Source: an uncultured Rickettsiales bacterium (GTDB lineage: Bacteria; Pseudomonadota; Alphaproteobacteria; Rs-D84). From it: a stretch of DNA of 64,000 nucleotides. Location of the stretch: NCBI GenBank assembly GCA_900550565.1, contig URSG01000002.1, forward strand, positions 1 through 64,000, written 5' to 3'. The translations under genes were made by a program, and so were the position numbers. Below the pieces are notes generated by a model. It saw nothing but the letters and a program-made list of their open reading frames with translations, searched no databases and was not told where the DNA came from. How positions within the stretch are numbered: position 1 is the first letter of the stretch; each line of letters starts with the position of its first letter. Positions 8,752 through 17,585 of this stretch are shown here, one piece after another.

Positions 8752-8781
8752 TAACACACCAGATTACAAAGGACATATAAA

Positions 8782-9549
8782 ATGGCATACAATCTTGAAG
8801 GACGCGTCGCGGTTGTCACCGGGGCAACTGGTGGTATGGGACGCGCAATCGCAGCAGAACTTTACAGACAAGGCGCGACCGTCGTAATGACTGGACGCGA
8901 TATTGATAAATTAAATAACCTGCGCGACGCCATTATCAAAAAAGTCACCAGCACTTCGCCAAAAACACCGGCGCCACTGGGGATTTCACTGGATTTGACA
9001 GCAACAGACGTTGAAAAAACATTGGTAGAATACACAATTCGCGCCACGAACCGTCTGGACATACTGGTCAACAACGCCGGAAATACTGACAGCAAAATGT
9101 TTTTGAAAACCAATCACGACTTTTTAAATCGTGTTATGCACATAAACTTTACAACACCGTATTTTATTATGCAGGCGGCACTGCCACAAATGTTGAAAAA
9201 CAAATACGGGCGCATAATCAATATAACGTCTATTGCCGGCCACAGTGGCGACGCAGGTCTGTCTGCATACGCCGCGTCCAAGGGCGCACTGGCGGCCGCG
9301 TCAAAATCAATCGCGGTTGAATACGGCCGACGCAACATCACCGTGAACTGTGTCGCCCCAGGCACCATTGACACAGACGCAGTCACAAAAATACCAGACG
9401 CGCGCCAGGTGGAAATAAAACACGCAATTCCACTGCGCCGATATGGCAAACCCGAAGAAGTTGCCGCACTGGTTGCATTTTTGGCATCTGAACAGGCGTC
9501 ATATATAAATGGCCAGCAAATATTGATTGACGGCGGTTTGATACGATAA
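8782..9549 (+). CDS. SDR oxidoreductase, FabG-like 3-oxoacyl-ACP reductase
   Basis: A 255-aa short-chain dehydrogenase. The NADP-binding loop TGATGGMG is at 13-20, the NNAG motif follows, and the catalytic triad is S150, Y163 and K167 (YAASK). The C-terminal INGQQILIDGGL is typical of FabG, which reduces 3-oxoacyl-ACP in fatty acid elongation. No other fab genes are adjacent, so a different SDR substrate is possible. AAAGGA precedes the ATG and the unit is monocistronic, with its own promoter and terminator. Confidence 0.82.
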   Translation: MAYNLEGRVAVVTGATGGMGRAIAAELYRQGATVVMTGRDIDKLNNLRDAIIKKVTSTSPKTPAPLGISLDLTATDVEKTLVEYTIRATNRLDILVNNAGNTDSKMFLKTNHDFLNRVMHINFTTPYFIMQAALPQMLKNKYGRIINITSIAGHSGDAGLSAYAASKGALAAASKSIAVEYGRRNITVNCVAPGTIDTDAVTKIPDARQVEIKHAIPLRRYGKPEEVAALVAFLASEQASYINGQQILIDGGLIR

Positions 9550-9578
9550 AAAAAACATAAACCAGTCCTTAGTTTTTC

Positions 9579-9606
9579 CCCCACAACGACACGCTGTGGG
9601 GTTTTT
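9579..9606 (+). terminator. Terminator of the SDR gene
   Basis: CCCCACA / TGTGGGG stem with a 9-nt loop, followed by TTTTTA. Confidence 0.88.
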
Positions 9607-9626
9607 ATTTTTAAATATATAAAAAA

Positions 9627-9637
9627 TGTGATATAAT
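9627..9637 (+). promoter_or_regulatory. Extended -10 promoter for the outer-membrane protein
   Basis: TGTGATATAAT, an extended -10 (TGn plus perfect TATAAT), 37 nt before the ATG. The same 11-mer recurs at several other starts in the window. The -35 is weak. Confidence 0.6.
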
Positions 9638-9674
9638 TCTGGCATAGCAATAATTATTCAAGAGAGAGAATATC

Positions 9675-10802
9675 ATGAAACGAACATCGTTATTCGCATT
9701 ATCAATATTTATCGCCGCCATCACAACTGGGGGCGTCGCGCACGCGGCAAACGTTCCTGCGCACGCTGGCGGTATTTCTGCGCATAACATTCGCGCGATT
9801 CAACACACGCTTATGAACAACACGTTTCAAACGTTTGAAGGTTCGGTTGCCGCAACCCTGGGTATGCGTGGCACGCTTGGCACATCCCAGGACGAACAGC
9901 CGATAAACCCGAAACAAAATTCGGCCGAACTGTATGGCCGTATACCAATCTATGGCACAATGCCGATGTATGGCGAATATGGCGATGACAGTGGCGTATT
10001 GCGCGGTCGCAACGGTGGCGACAATATGTTTGAACGCCCCACTCTGCACAGCACCTGGTTAAACTGGCAACACGTTGACGACAACGCCAGTTTTCACGAT
10101 ATGCCGACATTGGATTCTGATTACAATTTGATTATGTTTGGATTGGCCGGTGGCGACGCCCAATTTGGCCAGGGAATTTCCGATTGGGGATTGTTTGGTG
10201 GCTATATTGACGCGACCCAAGAAAACGACTTTATCAACATTGATGAAAAAGGCGGCTTTGTCGGCCTTTACAGTGGATACGGGTTTGGTGGCGTAAATGT
10301 ATCATTGGCCGCAAACGTCGGCGCGTTATATAACAGTGCGGAATACAACATCCACACAGATGAATATGCAAATTTATTTGCCGGTCTGGGGGCCAAGGTC
10401 ACGTATAACATCGCACTGGACGCAACGTTTACATTACAGCCCGGCGTATATGGCGGATACACGTGGATACGTGGCGCAAACTATACGATGTCTGATGGCA
10501 CGCACGTCGCGAACAATAATTTTAATATGTTAGAGGTCACGCCCGGCCTGCGCGCAATCAAGCATATTGGCAACAACTGGTTTGGTTTTATCGGCGCGAA
10601 ATACGTATTCAATTTTGAACACGGTGGCGACGCCAGTGCCGCCGGCGCACAGTTGGCTGATTTAGATTCCGATAATTATTCTGAATATGGAATCGGAATT
10701 GAAAAATCCATTGACCGTTTCAATATGTCTGTCAACGTTGGTCGCCGTGATGGTGGACGCAGTGGCTGGACATGGGGAACCAGTTTAAAATATATCTTTT
10801 AA
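9675..10802 (+). CDS. Outer-membrane beta-barrel protein, autotransporter-barrel-like
   Basis: 375 aa. A signal peptide (about 1-24, ending VAHA) is followed by about 120 residues of loosely structured passenger. From about 140 come alternating amphipathic strands rich in Gly/Tyr/Phe (FGLAGGDAQFG, WGLFGGYIDA, VGLYSGYGFGGVNVSLAANVGA), ending in a C-terminal Phe (LKYIF), the usual BAM recognition signal. Strand pattern and length fit an autotransporter-type or small porin-like barrel. Function is unknown. AGAGAGAG lies before the ATG. It has its own promoter and terminator. Confidence 0.75.
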   Translation: MKRTSLFALSIFIAAITTGGVAHAANVPAHAGGISAHNIRAIQHTLMNNTFQTFEGSVAATLGMRGTLGTSQDEQPINPKQNSAELYGRIPIYGTMPMYGEYGDDSGVLRGRNGGDNMFERPTLHSTWLNWQHVDDNASFHDMPTLDSDYNLIMFGLAGGDAQFGQGISDWGLFGGYIDATQENDFINIDEKGGFVGLYSGYGFGGVNVSLAANVGALYNSAEYNIHTDEYANLFAGLGAKVTYNIALDATFTLQPGVYGGYTWIRGANYTMSDGTHVANNNFNMLEVTPGLRAIKHIGNNWFGFIGAKYVFNFEHGGDASAAGAQLADLDSDNYSEYGIGIEKSIDRFNMSVNVGRRDGGRSGWTWGTSLKYIF

Positions 10803-10810
10803 AAATAAAA

Positions 10811-10830
10811 ACACCGGCAAATGCCGGTGT
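10811..10830. terminator. Bidirectional terminator
   Basis: ACACCGGC / GCCGGTGT stem with an AAAT loop and a T7 tract, between the barrel gene and prfA (convergent). Confidence 0.9.
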
Positions 10831-10834
10831 TTTT

Positions 10835-11899
10835 TTATTCCATATTGGCCAGACGTTCCAACTGGTCAGCCGCAATCAATGCGTCAATCATTTCGTCCAA
10901 CGCCACACCGCCGGCCAAAATATCGTCCAGTTTATACAAGGTCAATTTTATACGATGATCTGTCACACGCTGTTCTGGGAAATTATATGTTCTGATTTTT
11001 TCACTACGGTCGCCACTGCCCACCATCGTTTTACGTGCGGCATTGCTGGCCCCCTGTTGTTCAGCGCGCTGTTTTTCATACAGTTTTGAACGCAGAACGG
11101 CCATTGCTGCGGCCTTATTTTGAAACTGGCTGCGTTCATTTTGACACGTGACAACAATTCCCGACGGAAAATGCGTAATACGAATCGCACTGTCGGTTTT
11201 GTTCACGTGCTGGCCACCAGCCCCAGACGCACGGAAAATATCAATACGAATATCTTTGTCATCAATGACTACGTCAATATCTTTGGCCTCGGGCATAACG
11301 GCAACAGATGCCGCACTGGTGTGAATACGGCCGCCGGCCTCGGTTTCAGGGACGCGTTGGACGCGATGAATCCCAGATTCAAATTTCATACGCGCATACG
11401 CACCAACACCGTCAATTTTAAATATAATTTCTTTGTATCCACGCAAAGATGTTGCATTTTCTTCTATAACTTCAACCTGCCAGCCGTGTCGCAATGCGTA
11501 TGATTTATATTGATTGTATAAATCCCCTGCGAACAACGCAGATTCTTCGCCACCGACACCTGCGCGAATTTCCATAATCACACTGTTGTCGTCTGCGTCG
11601 TCGCGTGGCAATAATGCGATTTGTAAACTCTTTTCAATTTCCGGCAACCGATGATTTAATTCTGCCAACTGTTCAGTTGCGATGGCGTGCAGTTCTGCAT
11701 CGTGTTGCATTTCTGTTGCGTCAGCGATACCAGCCGTCGTTTGAAAATATTCATTTATCAACGGCAGAATTTCGGTCAATCGTGAATATTCTTTGGACAA
11801 CTTGGTCAGTTCATCACCGGCCACATTACCCGAATTCATCTGGGTTTCTATTTCAGATGCACGCGCCTGTATGTCTTTTAATTTTTGTTCTATAATCAT
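10835..11899 (-). CDS. prfA: Peptide chain release factor 1
   Basis: 354 aa, normal length. The catalytic GGQ loop is in ASGAGGQHVNKTDSAIR. The stop-codon reading tripeptide occurs as PET in RVPETEAGGRIHTSA, a variant of the PxT motif that identifies RF1 rather than RF2. It releases peptides at UAA and UAG. It starts 12 nt after the hisS stop and is the last gene of the tkt-ygjP-hisS-prfA run. prmC, which often follows prfA, is not present here. Confidence 0.95.
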   Translation of the reverse strand: MIIEQKLKDIQARASEIETQMNSGNVAGDELTKLSKEYSRLTEILPLINEYFQTTAGIADATEMQHDAELHAIATEQLAELNHRLPEIEKSLQIALLPRDDADDNSVIMEIRAGVGGEESALFAGDLYNQYKSYALRHGWQVEVIEENATSLRGYKEIIFKIDGVGAYARMKFESGIHRVQRVPETEAGGRIHTSAASVAVMPEAKDIDVVIDDKDIRIDIFRASGAGGQHVNKTDSAIRITHFPSGIVVTCQNERSQFQNKAAAMAVLRSKLYEKQRAEQQGASNAARKTMVGSGDRSEKIRTYNFPEQRVTDHRIKLTLYKLDDILAGGVALDEMIDALIAADQLERLANME

Positions 11900-11911
11900 A
11901 TACTTATACCA

Positions 11912-13207
11912 TTATGCTAATAATTTAATTAAATCAGATAGTTGCATTGTTTGCTGTTCCCCAGACTGCATATTTTTTACCGCAACAACACCTGCCACGC
12001 GTTCGGTTTCGCCGACAATTACGCTGTATGTAGCACCGATTTTGTCGGCATATTCAACCTGGTTTTTGAACTTTTTATTTGTATCCAGATACGACACAGA
12101 TGCAATTCCGTTATCACGCAATGCGTTCAACACAGATGATGCATACGCCAAATTTTCATCACCCATTACCAAAACCGCAGCCGTGATTGGCGTCCCAAAA
12201 TTCGTCAAATCAATCTGGCCTGATTCCAGCAACGCGACAAAGATTCGTGAAAAACCAATCGCCGCACCAACGCCGATAATTTTCGTCTTTGAAAATTTTC
12301 CAGCCAAATCTGCATAGCGTCCGCCCCCGGCCGCTGTTCCCAATTCTGGGTGATTTATCAATTTGAATTCAAACACCAGGCCCGTGTAATACGCCAGACC
12401 GCGCGCGATTGATAAATCAATTTCGGCATTGTTCACACCCATATCACGCAACACGTCCACAAAATGCGTCAATTCACTAATCGCGGCGTCCAGTTCGGGC
12501 GTCCGGCCAACAAATTCGGCATAGCCGCGCACGAACACAGATTTAATTTCATCTTCTTTGACCGGGTCATTTAACGCGTCGCCCAGTCCAGCCGAAAATT
12601 CGTCATCGCCCATCGCGTCTTTTTTATCAATCAACACGAAAACAGATTTTTTCTGGGCGTCGTCCAGTCCCAGGTGTGCAAACATTGCGTCCCAAAACGG
12701 ACGCGACCCAATCAGCACGCGTGACGGCCCAATAAATTCAGACACAGATTTTAATGCACGGTCAATCACAGAAATAATTTCTGCATCATAATTTGCAGAC
12801 AGCGAATTTATACCCATAATATCCATATCCATTTGGTAAAATTCGCGATAACGACCCTTTTGTGCGCGTTCCCCACGATAGCGTTTTGAAAACTGTGATG
12901 CGCGGAACGGAAACACTAAATCGTTCAGGTGTCCTGCGACATAGCGCGACAATCCAACCGTCCCATCATAACGCAGTCCCATTTTTGTATCGCCCTTTTG
13001 AAACAGAAACATCTGGGTTTCAATTTCGTCCCAGTTATCTTTATCGGTCAAAACCTCGGCCCGTTCAATGGCCGGCAAATCCAGTTGTGAAAACCCCGCA
13101 ACACGCAACACATCTTGCATACGGCGCGCACATTCATCAAAGCAACGCTGTTGTGTTGGTAATAATTCTATGAAACCCGACAATGGTTTCGTTGGTTTTA
13201 ATTCCAT
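11912..13207 (-). CDS. hisS: Histidyl-tRNA synthetase
   Basis: A 431-aa class II synthetase. Motif 2 is GRYREFYQMDMDIMG, the histidine-binding loop reads ARGLAYYTG (most homologues have GLDYYTG) and motif 3 is GVGAAIGFSRI; a C-terminal anticodon-binding domain follows from about 330. The N-terminus lacks the common RGTxD start. Alphaproteobacterial HisRS variants that pair with an unusual tRNA-His are known, and the GLAYYTG change may belong to that type, but this is inference. It is preceded by a leader ORF with three His codons and a GC hairpin, suggesting control by histidine supply. Confidence 0.93.
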   Translation of the reverse strand: MELKPTKPLSGFIELLPTQQRCFDECARRMQDVLRVAGFSQLDLPAIERAEVLTDKDNWDEIETQMFLFQKGDTKMGLRYDGTVGLSRYVAGHLNDLVFPFRASQFSKRYRGERAQKGRYREFYQMDMDIMGINSLSANYDAEIISVIDRALKSVSEFIGPSRVLIGSRPFWDAMFAHLGLDDAQKKSVFVLIDKKDAMGDDEFSAGLGDALNDPVKEDEIKSVFVRGYAEFVGRTPELDAAISELTHFVDVLRDMGVNNAEIDLSIARGLAYYTGLVFEFKLINHPELGTAAGGGRYADLAGKFSKTKIIGVGAAIGFSRIFVALLESGQIDLTNFGTPITAAVLVMGDENLAYASSVLNALRDNGIASVSYLDTNKKFKNQVEYADKIGATYSVIVGETERVAGVVAVKNMQSGEQQTMQLSDLIKLLA

Positions 13208-13280
13208 CTTGTTATTCCTGTGGTTTATATGGAAAACTGTGACATATCAATGTCAATTATATCATAAAAAATAAAAAACG

Positions 13281-13340
13281 CTAATACCCACGCCGTGCGG
13301 CGTGATGATGTGCAAAAAATACAACTGCGCGTTTAGTCAT
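13281..13340 (-). CDS. Candidate hisS leader peptide with three His codons
   Basis: A 19-codon ORF, MTKRAVVFFAHHHAARRGY, lies between ygjP and hisS on the same strand. Three consecutive His codons (CAT CAT CAC) are followed by a GC-rich hairpin (CACGCCG / CGGCGTG, 13285-13300 region) and then a TTTTTTATTTTTT tract before hisS. AAACGC early in the ORF can also pair with GCGTTT next to the T tract. This is the layout of a ribosome-mediated attenuator in which His starvation stalls the ribosome and lets hisS be transcribed. A promoter just upstream would make the ORF nearly leaderless. The hairpin-to-T distance is not ideal for a terminator. Confidence 0.45.
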   Translation of the reverse strand: MTKRAVVFFAHHHAARRGY

Positions 13341-13346
13341 ATTGAG

Positions 13347-13374
13347 ATCCTAGCCGAAATTTGCGCTTTTTCAA
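13347..13374 (-). promoter_or_regulatory. Candidate promoter for the hisS leader
   Basis: Leftward TTGAAA (13369-13374), a 16-nt spacer and TAGGAT (13347-13352), 6 nt before the leader ATG. AGGAT could instead serve as ribosome site. A second TATAAT on the same strand near 13254-13259 could drive hisS alone. Confidence 0.4.
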
Positions 13375-13383
13375 GCGTTTTTG

Positions 13384-14091
13384 TTAAAAATATTGGTGTA
13401 ATTGCGCGCCATTGACCGCCAGCCAGCGTTTTGCGCGCCCCACCCCATCGCCATACAGCGCGGCAACCGTCGCCCAAAATTCTGGCGAGTGATTCATATG
13501 CACACGGTGCGCCAATTCGTGCATCACGACATAGCGCATCACATCAGACGGCGCAAACGCCAACCGCCACGAAAAAGAAATCGTCCCGGTTGACGAACAA
13601 CTGCCCCAGCGACTGGTTGTGTCGCGCACCGCAATTCGTGTCGGCCACAGTTCGCGTGGCGCAGTCTTTATCATCGCACGCACAGCGACCGCAAATTCCG
13701 CCTTTATAAAATCGCGCACGCGACGTTCAAACATATCGGCATCACCACCAACGGTCAACACCCAACCGTCGTCTGTACAGACCAGTTTATTAGAACGCTG
13801 TCCCGGCGTATGCATCAACGTGACACGCCGTCCCAAAAATTCAATCGTGCCACCCGGGCGCACGTGCGACTTTTCAGGCGCGGCCGCAAAAATACGTTCC
13901 AGCCACCTGCGCTTTTGTTCCATAAAATGCACCGCAGACCCCGTTGTCGTCAACCACGGTTTTGAAATATGAATCGCGCGACTGGGACGCGTTTTTGGAC
14001 GCAATGTGATATTACGCAACCCACGACGCGTTTCAATTATAACGGGTATATGTTCACCCCACGATGTAATAAATTCCGAATCACCAGACAT
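13384..14091 (-). CDS. YgjP-like metallopeptidase (DUF45, M48-related)
   Basis: 235 aa. The C-terminal half has the zinc motif HELAH in VVMHELAHRVHMNHSPEFW, the signature of the YgjP/WLM family; the second half of the motif (NHSPEFW) is also intact. Family members are small cytoplasmic zinc-dependent proteins of poorly defined role. The gene sits 6 nt downstream of tkt and is probably cotranscribed with it. No signal peptide or membrane segment is visible. Confidence 0.85.
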   Translation of the reverse strand: MSGDSEFITSWGEHIPVIIETRRGLRNITLRPKTRPSRAIHISKPWLTTTGSAVHFMEQKRRWLERIFAAAPEKSHVRPGGTIEFLGRRVTLMHTPGQRSNKLVCTDDGWVLTVGGDADMFERRVRDFIKAEFAVAVRAMIKTAPRELWPTRIAVRDTTSRWGSCSSTGTISFSWRLAFAPSDVMRYVVMHELAHRVHMNHSPEFWATVAALYGDGVGRAKRWLAVNGAQLHQYF

Positions 14092-14097
14092 AACGCG

Positions 14098-15882
14098 CTA
14101 TTTCATTTTTTTGATAATATCTGCTGCGATTGCATCTGCATCAAAGCCCATTTCGCGATAAACCACATCGCCCGGCCCAGACAAACCGAATCGGTCAACG
14201 CCAACAACCGCATCGGCAAATTCAAACCACGGCGCAGACGCCGCCGCCTCTATTGCGACAACGAATCCACGTAAAATCTTTTTCTTGTATTTATCGTCTT
14301 GGGCGCGGAATCCAGAAACAGACGGGACACTGACCACCTGGACATCTGGGCCGATTATTTGCGCAACCGCCACCGCCAGTGGCACTTCGCTGCCAGTAGC
14401 CAAAATCGTCACACAAACGCGACGCGTTGCCGCCGGGAAAATAACATACCCACCGCGTGAAATATCAGCATTTTCTGGGGTTGGAATTTGTTTTATTTTC
14501 TGACGCGATAAAATCAAACACGACGGACAATTTGTATCAGACACCGCACTGCGCCAGGCGTATGCCACCTCGGCCCCGTTGCACGGGCGAAAAACATTTA
14601 AGTGCGGAATCAAACGCAACGACGGCAACTGTTCAACTGGTTCGTGCGTTGGGCCATCTGGGCCGACACAAACGCTGTCGTGTGAAAAGACATAAATTAC
14701 CGGCAACCCAGACATCGCCGCAATACGAATCGCCGGCCGCAAATAATCACTGAACACCAAGAACGTAGAACCATACGGTCGCAACCCCACCGCCGCCATT
14801 CCGTTCATAATCGCACCCATCGCGTGTTCGCGCACACCATAGTTTATAAAATTACCGGTAAAATCATCTGGGGTAATATCGCGATGTGCGGCCGTCTTGG
14901 CATTTGTATTATGCGCCAAATCCGCACTGCCCCCAACCAACCGAACGCCGGCCGCAATCATAGACTGCAAATAAATCCCAGACAATTCACGTGTTGAAAT
15001 ATCTGTCTGGCAATCCAGTGTCGGCATATCAGCAACGCTGACATCGGGCTGATTCATAATATATTTTGCGCGCGCGTCGCGACCCACACCGGCCCACAGC
15101 AAATCGCCAGAAACAGACATATATTCAGAAATCAATTCTTGCAATTCATCATCAGACAACGCCAATCCGTGCGCCGCCGCCGTGCCGGCCACACTGGCCC
15201 CTGCGCCAATAACATCGCGACACCGAATAAATGTTGGCGCATCAGACGATGTCGCCATATCCAACGCCGTGCACAGCGCGTTAAAATTATCCCCAGAAAC
15301 CGCAGTTGTCCGCCACCCAGACGCACGCATACGCGCCGACACATCAACATCAGTCAACGCCACGCCGTCAATCGTGATACCGTTATCGTCCCACAGTAAA
15401 ACCAAATTATTTAACCTGTATCGGCCTGCGAACGCAATCGCCTCGGCTGCGACACCTTCGGATAAATCGCCGTCGCCACACAGACAATACACCATTTCGT
15501 CCGAGCCTTGGATTTTTGCCGCCAATGCCATACCGACTGCATTTCCAACGCCCTGGCCCAGTGGTCCTGTCGTCGCCATAACGCCATCAATTCCATATTC
15601 TGGGTGTCCAGGCAAACCGCCAACTGTGCGAAATGTTTTCAAATCCCCGATGTCATATCCGGCCAACTTTAACGTGGCGTATAACATCGCACTGCCGTGG
15701 CCCGCAGACAGCACAAATTTATCACGCCCAGGACGCAAAAAATTTGCATAAATTGTTGTGATAATATTCGCCGCGCCCAGGATAATTCCAACGTGTCCAG
15801 ACCGTGCGCAACGCACCATATCCAACGCGTATGCGCGGACACTGCGTGACATTTCTGCTAATTGTTTGGCATCAAATCTCAT
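14098..15882 (-). CDS. tkt: Transketolase
   Basis: 594 aa. It contains the thiamine-diphosphate site (CGDGDLSEG...NNLVLLWDDNGITIDG), the substrate loop HPEYGIDGVMATTGPLGQGVGNAVG and the second-domain sequence RFGLSGPGDV near the C-terminus. The enzyme transfers two-carbon units in the non-oxidative pentose phosphate pathway, complementing rpiB in this window. It is shorter than the usual roughly 660 aa but has all three domains. The ATG lies 8 nt after the TATAAT box, so the message is probably leaderless. It is divergent from rnhA. Confidence 0.92.
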   Translation of the reverse strand: MRFDAKQLAEMSRSVRAYALDMVRCARSGHVGIILGAANIITTIYANFLRPGRDKFVLSAGHGSAMLYATLKLAGYDIGDLKTFRTVGGLPGHPEYGIDGVMATTGPLGQGVGNAVGMALAAKIQGSDEMVYCLCGDGDLSEGVAAEAIAFAGRYRLNNLVLLWDDNGITIDGVALTDVDVSARMRASGWRTTAVSGDNFNALCTALDMATSSDAPTFIRCRDVIGAGASVAGTAAAHGLALSDDELQELISEYMSVSGDLLWAGVGRDARAKYIMNQPDVSVADMPTLDCQTDISTRELSGIYLQSMIAAGVRLVGGSADLAHNTNAKTAAHRDITPDDFTGNFINYGVREHAMGAIMNGMAAVGLRPYGSTFLVFSDYLRPAIRIAAMSGLPVIYVFSHDSVCVGPDGPTHEPVEQLPSLRLIPHLNVFRPCNGAEVAYAWRSAVSDTNCPSCLILSRQKIKQIPTPENADISRGGYVIFPAATRRVCVTILATGSEVPLAVAVAQIIGPDVQVVSVPSVSGFRAQDDKYKKKILRGFVVAIEAAASAPWFEFADAVVGVDRFGLSGPGDVVYREMGFDADAIAADIIKKMK

Positions 15883-15890
15883 TTTATGAT

Positions 15891-15901
15891 ATTATATCAC
15901 A
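15891..15901 (-). promoter_or_regulatory. Extended -10 promoter for tkt
   Basis: Leftward TGTGATATAAT, identical to the 11-mer at 9627, ending 8 nt before the tkt ATG. Confidence 0.6.
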
Positions 15902-15918
15902 AAACAAGGTTAAATAAA

Positions 15919-16347
15919 ATGTTAAAAATTTGGACAGACGGCAGTTGCCTTGGCAACCCTGGCCCGGGCGGATGGGCATTTGTTGCGACCGACGGCAAAA
16001 ACGTCGCAGAACGCAGTGGTGGCGAATCAAACACAACCAACAATCGTATGGAATTGACGGCGGTAATTCGCGCCCTGACTGCGGCACGCAGACACAGCGA
16101 AATTGAATTACACACCGACAGTCAATATGTAAAAAACGGTATGCAATCCTGGATAAAAAATTGGAAGAAAAATAATTGGCGCACCGCGGGTAAAAAACCG
16201 GTCAAAAATCAAGACCTGTGGATACAACTGGACGAATTATCAAACACAATAAAGATTCATTGGCATTGGGTTCGCGGCCACAACGGAAATGAATTTAATG
16301 AACGCTGTGACGAACTGGCACGCACCGCCGCAGAACGCCTGAAATAA
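15919..16347 (+). CDS. rnhA: Ribonuclease HI
   Basis: 142 aa. It has the four catalytic acids of RNase HI: Asp in IWTDGSCLGNPGPGG, Glu in NNRMELTAV, Asp in HTDSQYV and the C-terminal Asp in NERCDELAR. It also has the basic handle (SWIKNWKKNNWRTAGKKPVKNQDLW) used to grip RNA-DNA hybrids. It removes RNA primers and R-loops. The ATG at 15919 is chosen because AAGG lies upstream and it begins directly before the first catalytic strand. It is followed by a shared terminator. Confidence 0.95.
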   Translation: MLKIWTDGSCLGNPGPGGWAFVATDGKNVAERSGGESNTTNNRMELTAVIRALTAARRHSEIELHTDSQYVKNGMQSWIKNWKKNNWRTAGKKPVKNQDLWIQLDELSNTIKIHWHWVRGHNGNEFNERCDELARTAAERLK

Positions 16348-16349
16348 AC

Positions 16350-16370
16350 AACCGTCCAAATTGGGCGGTT
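16350..16370. terminator. Bidirectional terminator between rnhA and rlmE
   Basis: AACCGTCC / GGGCGGTT stem (one G-U pair) with a 5-nt loop between convergent genes; the T tract is weak on the right. Confidence 0.7.
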
Positions 16371-16375
16371 ATCTT

Positions 16376-17035
16376 TTATCCACGAAATCCCATTGCAACA
16401 ATGAACATTTCCACACTGTCCTTGCGCGAGGCAGGCGGTTTTATATGATGCACGATTTCAAACTTCGTCTTTATCTGTTTTATCAGTTCCCCTGTTGTGC
16501 CACCAGTGAACGATTTTACAACCATCGTGCCACCTGGCTTTAATGCGCGCTGTGCGAAATCAAACGCGTATTCCAGCAACACCATTTGGCGCAAATGGTC
16601 CGTCTTTTTATGGCCGACTGTATTTGGTGCCATATCAGACAAGACGACATCAACCGTGCCATTTTGCGTTGCGTCCACGGGCAGATTTAATTTCTGGACC
16701 AACCAATCCAGCGCAGCGTCCGTTGTAAAATCACCTTGGTAAAATTCCACACCTGGAATCGGCGTTATTTCCAACAAATCCATTGCAAACACGCGCGACC
16801 GCGGATATTGACGCGTGACATACTGCGTCCACGAACCCGGTGCCGCGCCCAGGTCAACTACAACCTGGCCATTTTTCAAGAAATGAAATCTTTCGTCCAT
16901 TTCTATCAATTTATATGCCGCGCGTGCGCGATACCCATCGCGATGTGCGCGCGCGACATACGGGTCCGTCGCCTGGCGTTGCAACCACGCGACCGATGAT
17001 TTTCGTGCAGCAATTTTTTTATTTAATATTTTCAT
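16376..17035 (-). CDS. rlmE: 23S rRNA 2'-O-ribose methyltransferase RlmE (FtsJ)
   Basis: 219 aa. It has the SAM loop VDLGAAPGSWTQ and the K-D-K-E tetrad, seen as Lys in YRARAAYKL, Asp in VLSDMAPN, Lys in MVVKSF and a C-terminal Glu. RlmE methylates U2552 in the ribosomal A-loop. Length matches the family. Adjacent FtsH, common in some genomes, is absent. It is downstream of the SRP M-domain gene with a 21-nt gap and likely cotranscribed. Confidence 0.93.
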   Translation of the reverse strand: MKILNKKIAARKSSVAWLQRQATDPYVARAHRDGYRARAAYKLIEMDERFHFLKNGQVVVDLGAAPGSWTQYVTRQYPRSRVFAMDLLEITPIPGVEFYQGDFTTDAALDWLVQKLNLPVDATQNGTVDVVLSDMAPNTVGHKKTDHLRQMVLLEYAFDFAQRALKPGGTMVVKSFTGGTTGELIKQIKTKFEIVHHIKPPASRKDSVEMFIVAMGFRG

Positions 17036-17056
17036 ATCACTGTAATTTCACAGACC

Positions 17057-17557
17057 CTAGTTGCCCTGCTTTTTCATACGTTCCATAATGGCTTCCATAC
17101 CACCCATACGTTGCACCATTGCCATTTGCTGGCGCATTTTGCTGTATTGTTTGATGATATGTTCCACATCGCGCACCGTACAGCCGGCTGTTTCGGCGAT
17201 ACGTGCCTTGGCATTGGCAAATACTTTTTCTGGTTCTGCACGTTCCGCAGGTGTCATCGCTTCTAATATTTTAATTTGTGCATCAACACTGCCGTCTTTG
17301 ATTTTTTCCTTCATCGCAGACACCGCGCCAGACATTCCCGGCACCATTTTCAACAGACCGCTAAAATTGCTCATTTTTTTAATCTGTTTTAATTGGGCCA
17401 ACATATCGTTCATATCAAACTGGCCCGACATCATACGTTGGGCAGTTTCCTTCATACCAGACGGCATTTTTTCTTCCATCTGTTTTAATTCTTTCTCGCT
17501 CAGTGTTGCGTCATCTGTTTTGACCGTTTCTTGTTTCTTTTTGCCAAAGCCGAACAT
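17057..17557 (-). CDS. Stand-alone SRP54/Ffh M-domain protein (no GTPase domain)
   Basis: 166 aa resembling only the C-terminal M domain of Ffh: FDMNDMLAQLKQIKKM (Ffh: FDLNDFLEQLKQIKKM), a GLLKMVPGM loop and MTPAERAEPEKV, then the region that binds SRP RNA. The normal SRRKRIAxGSG there is changed to NAKARIAETAG, so RNA binding is doubtful. About 20 of 166 residues are Met, consistent with a signal-sequence binding groove. The NG GTPase domain is missing: the protein starts MFGFGKKKQ and uvrA lies immediately upstream. It may bind hydrophobic segments as a paralogue or be half of a split SRP. A full ffh should exist elsewhere. Confidence 0.8.
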   Translation of the reverse strand: MFGFGKKKQETVKTDDATLSEKELKQMEEKMPSGMKETAQRMMSGQFDMNDMLAQLKQIKKMSNFSGLLKMVPGMSGAVSAMKEKIKDGSVDAQIKILEAMTPAERAEPEKVFANAKARIAETAGCTVRDVEHIIKQYSKMRQQMAMVQRMGGMEAIMERMKKQGN

Positions 17558-17585
17558 TTTTCACTCCTTATGTTTTATTTATATA

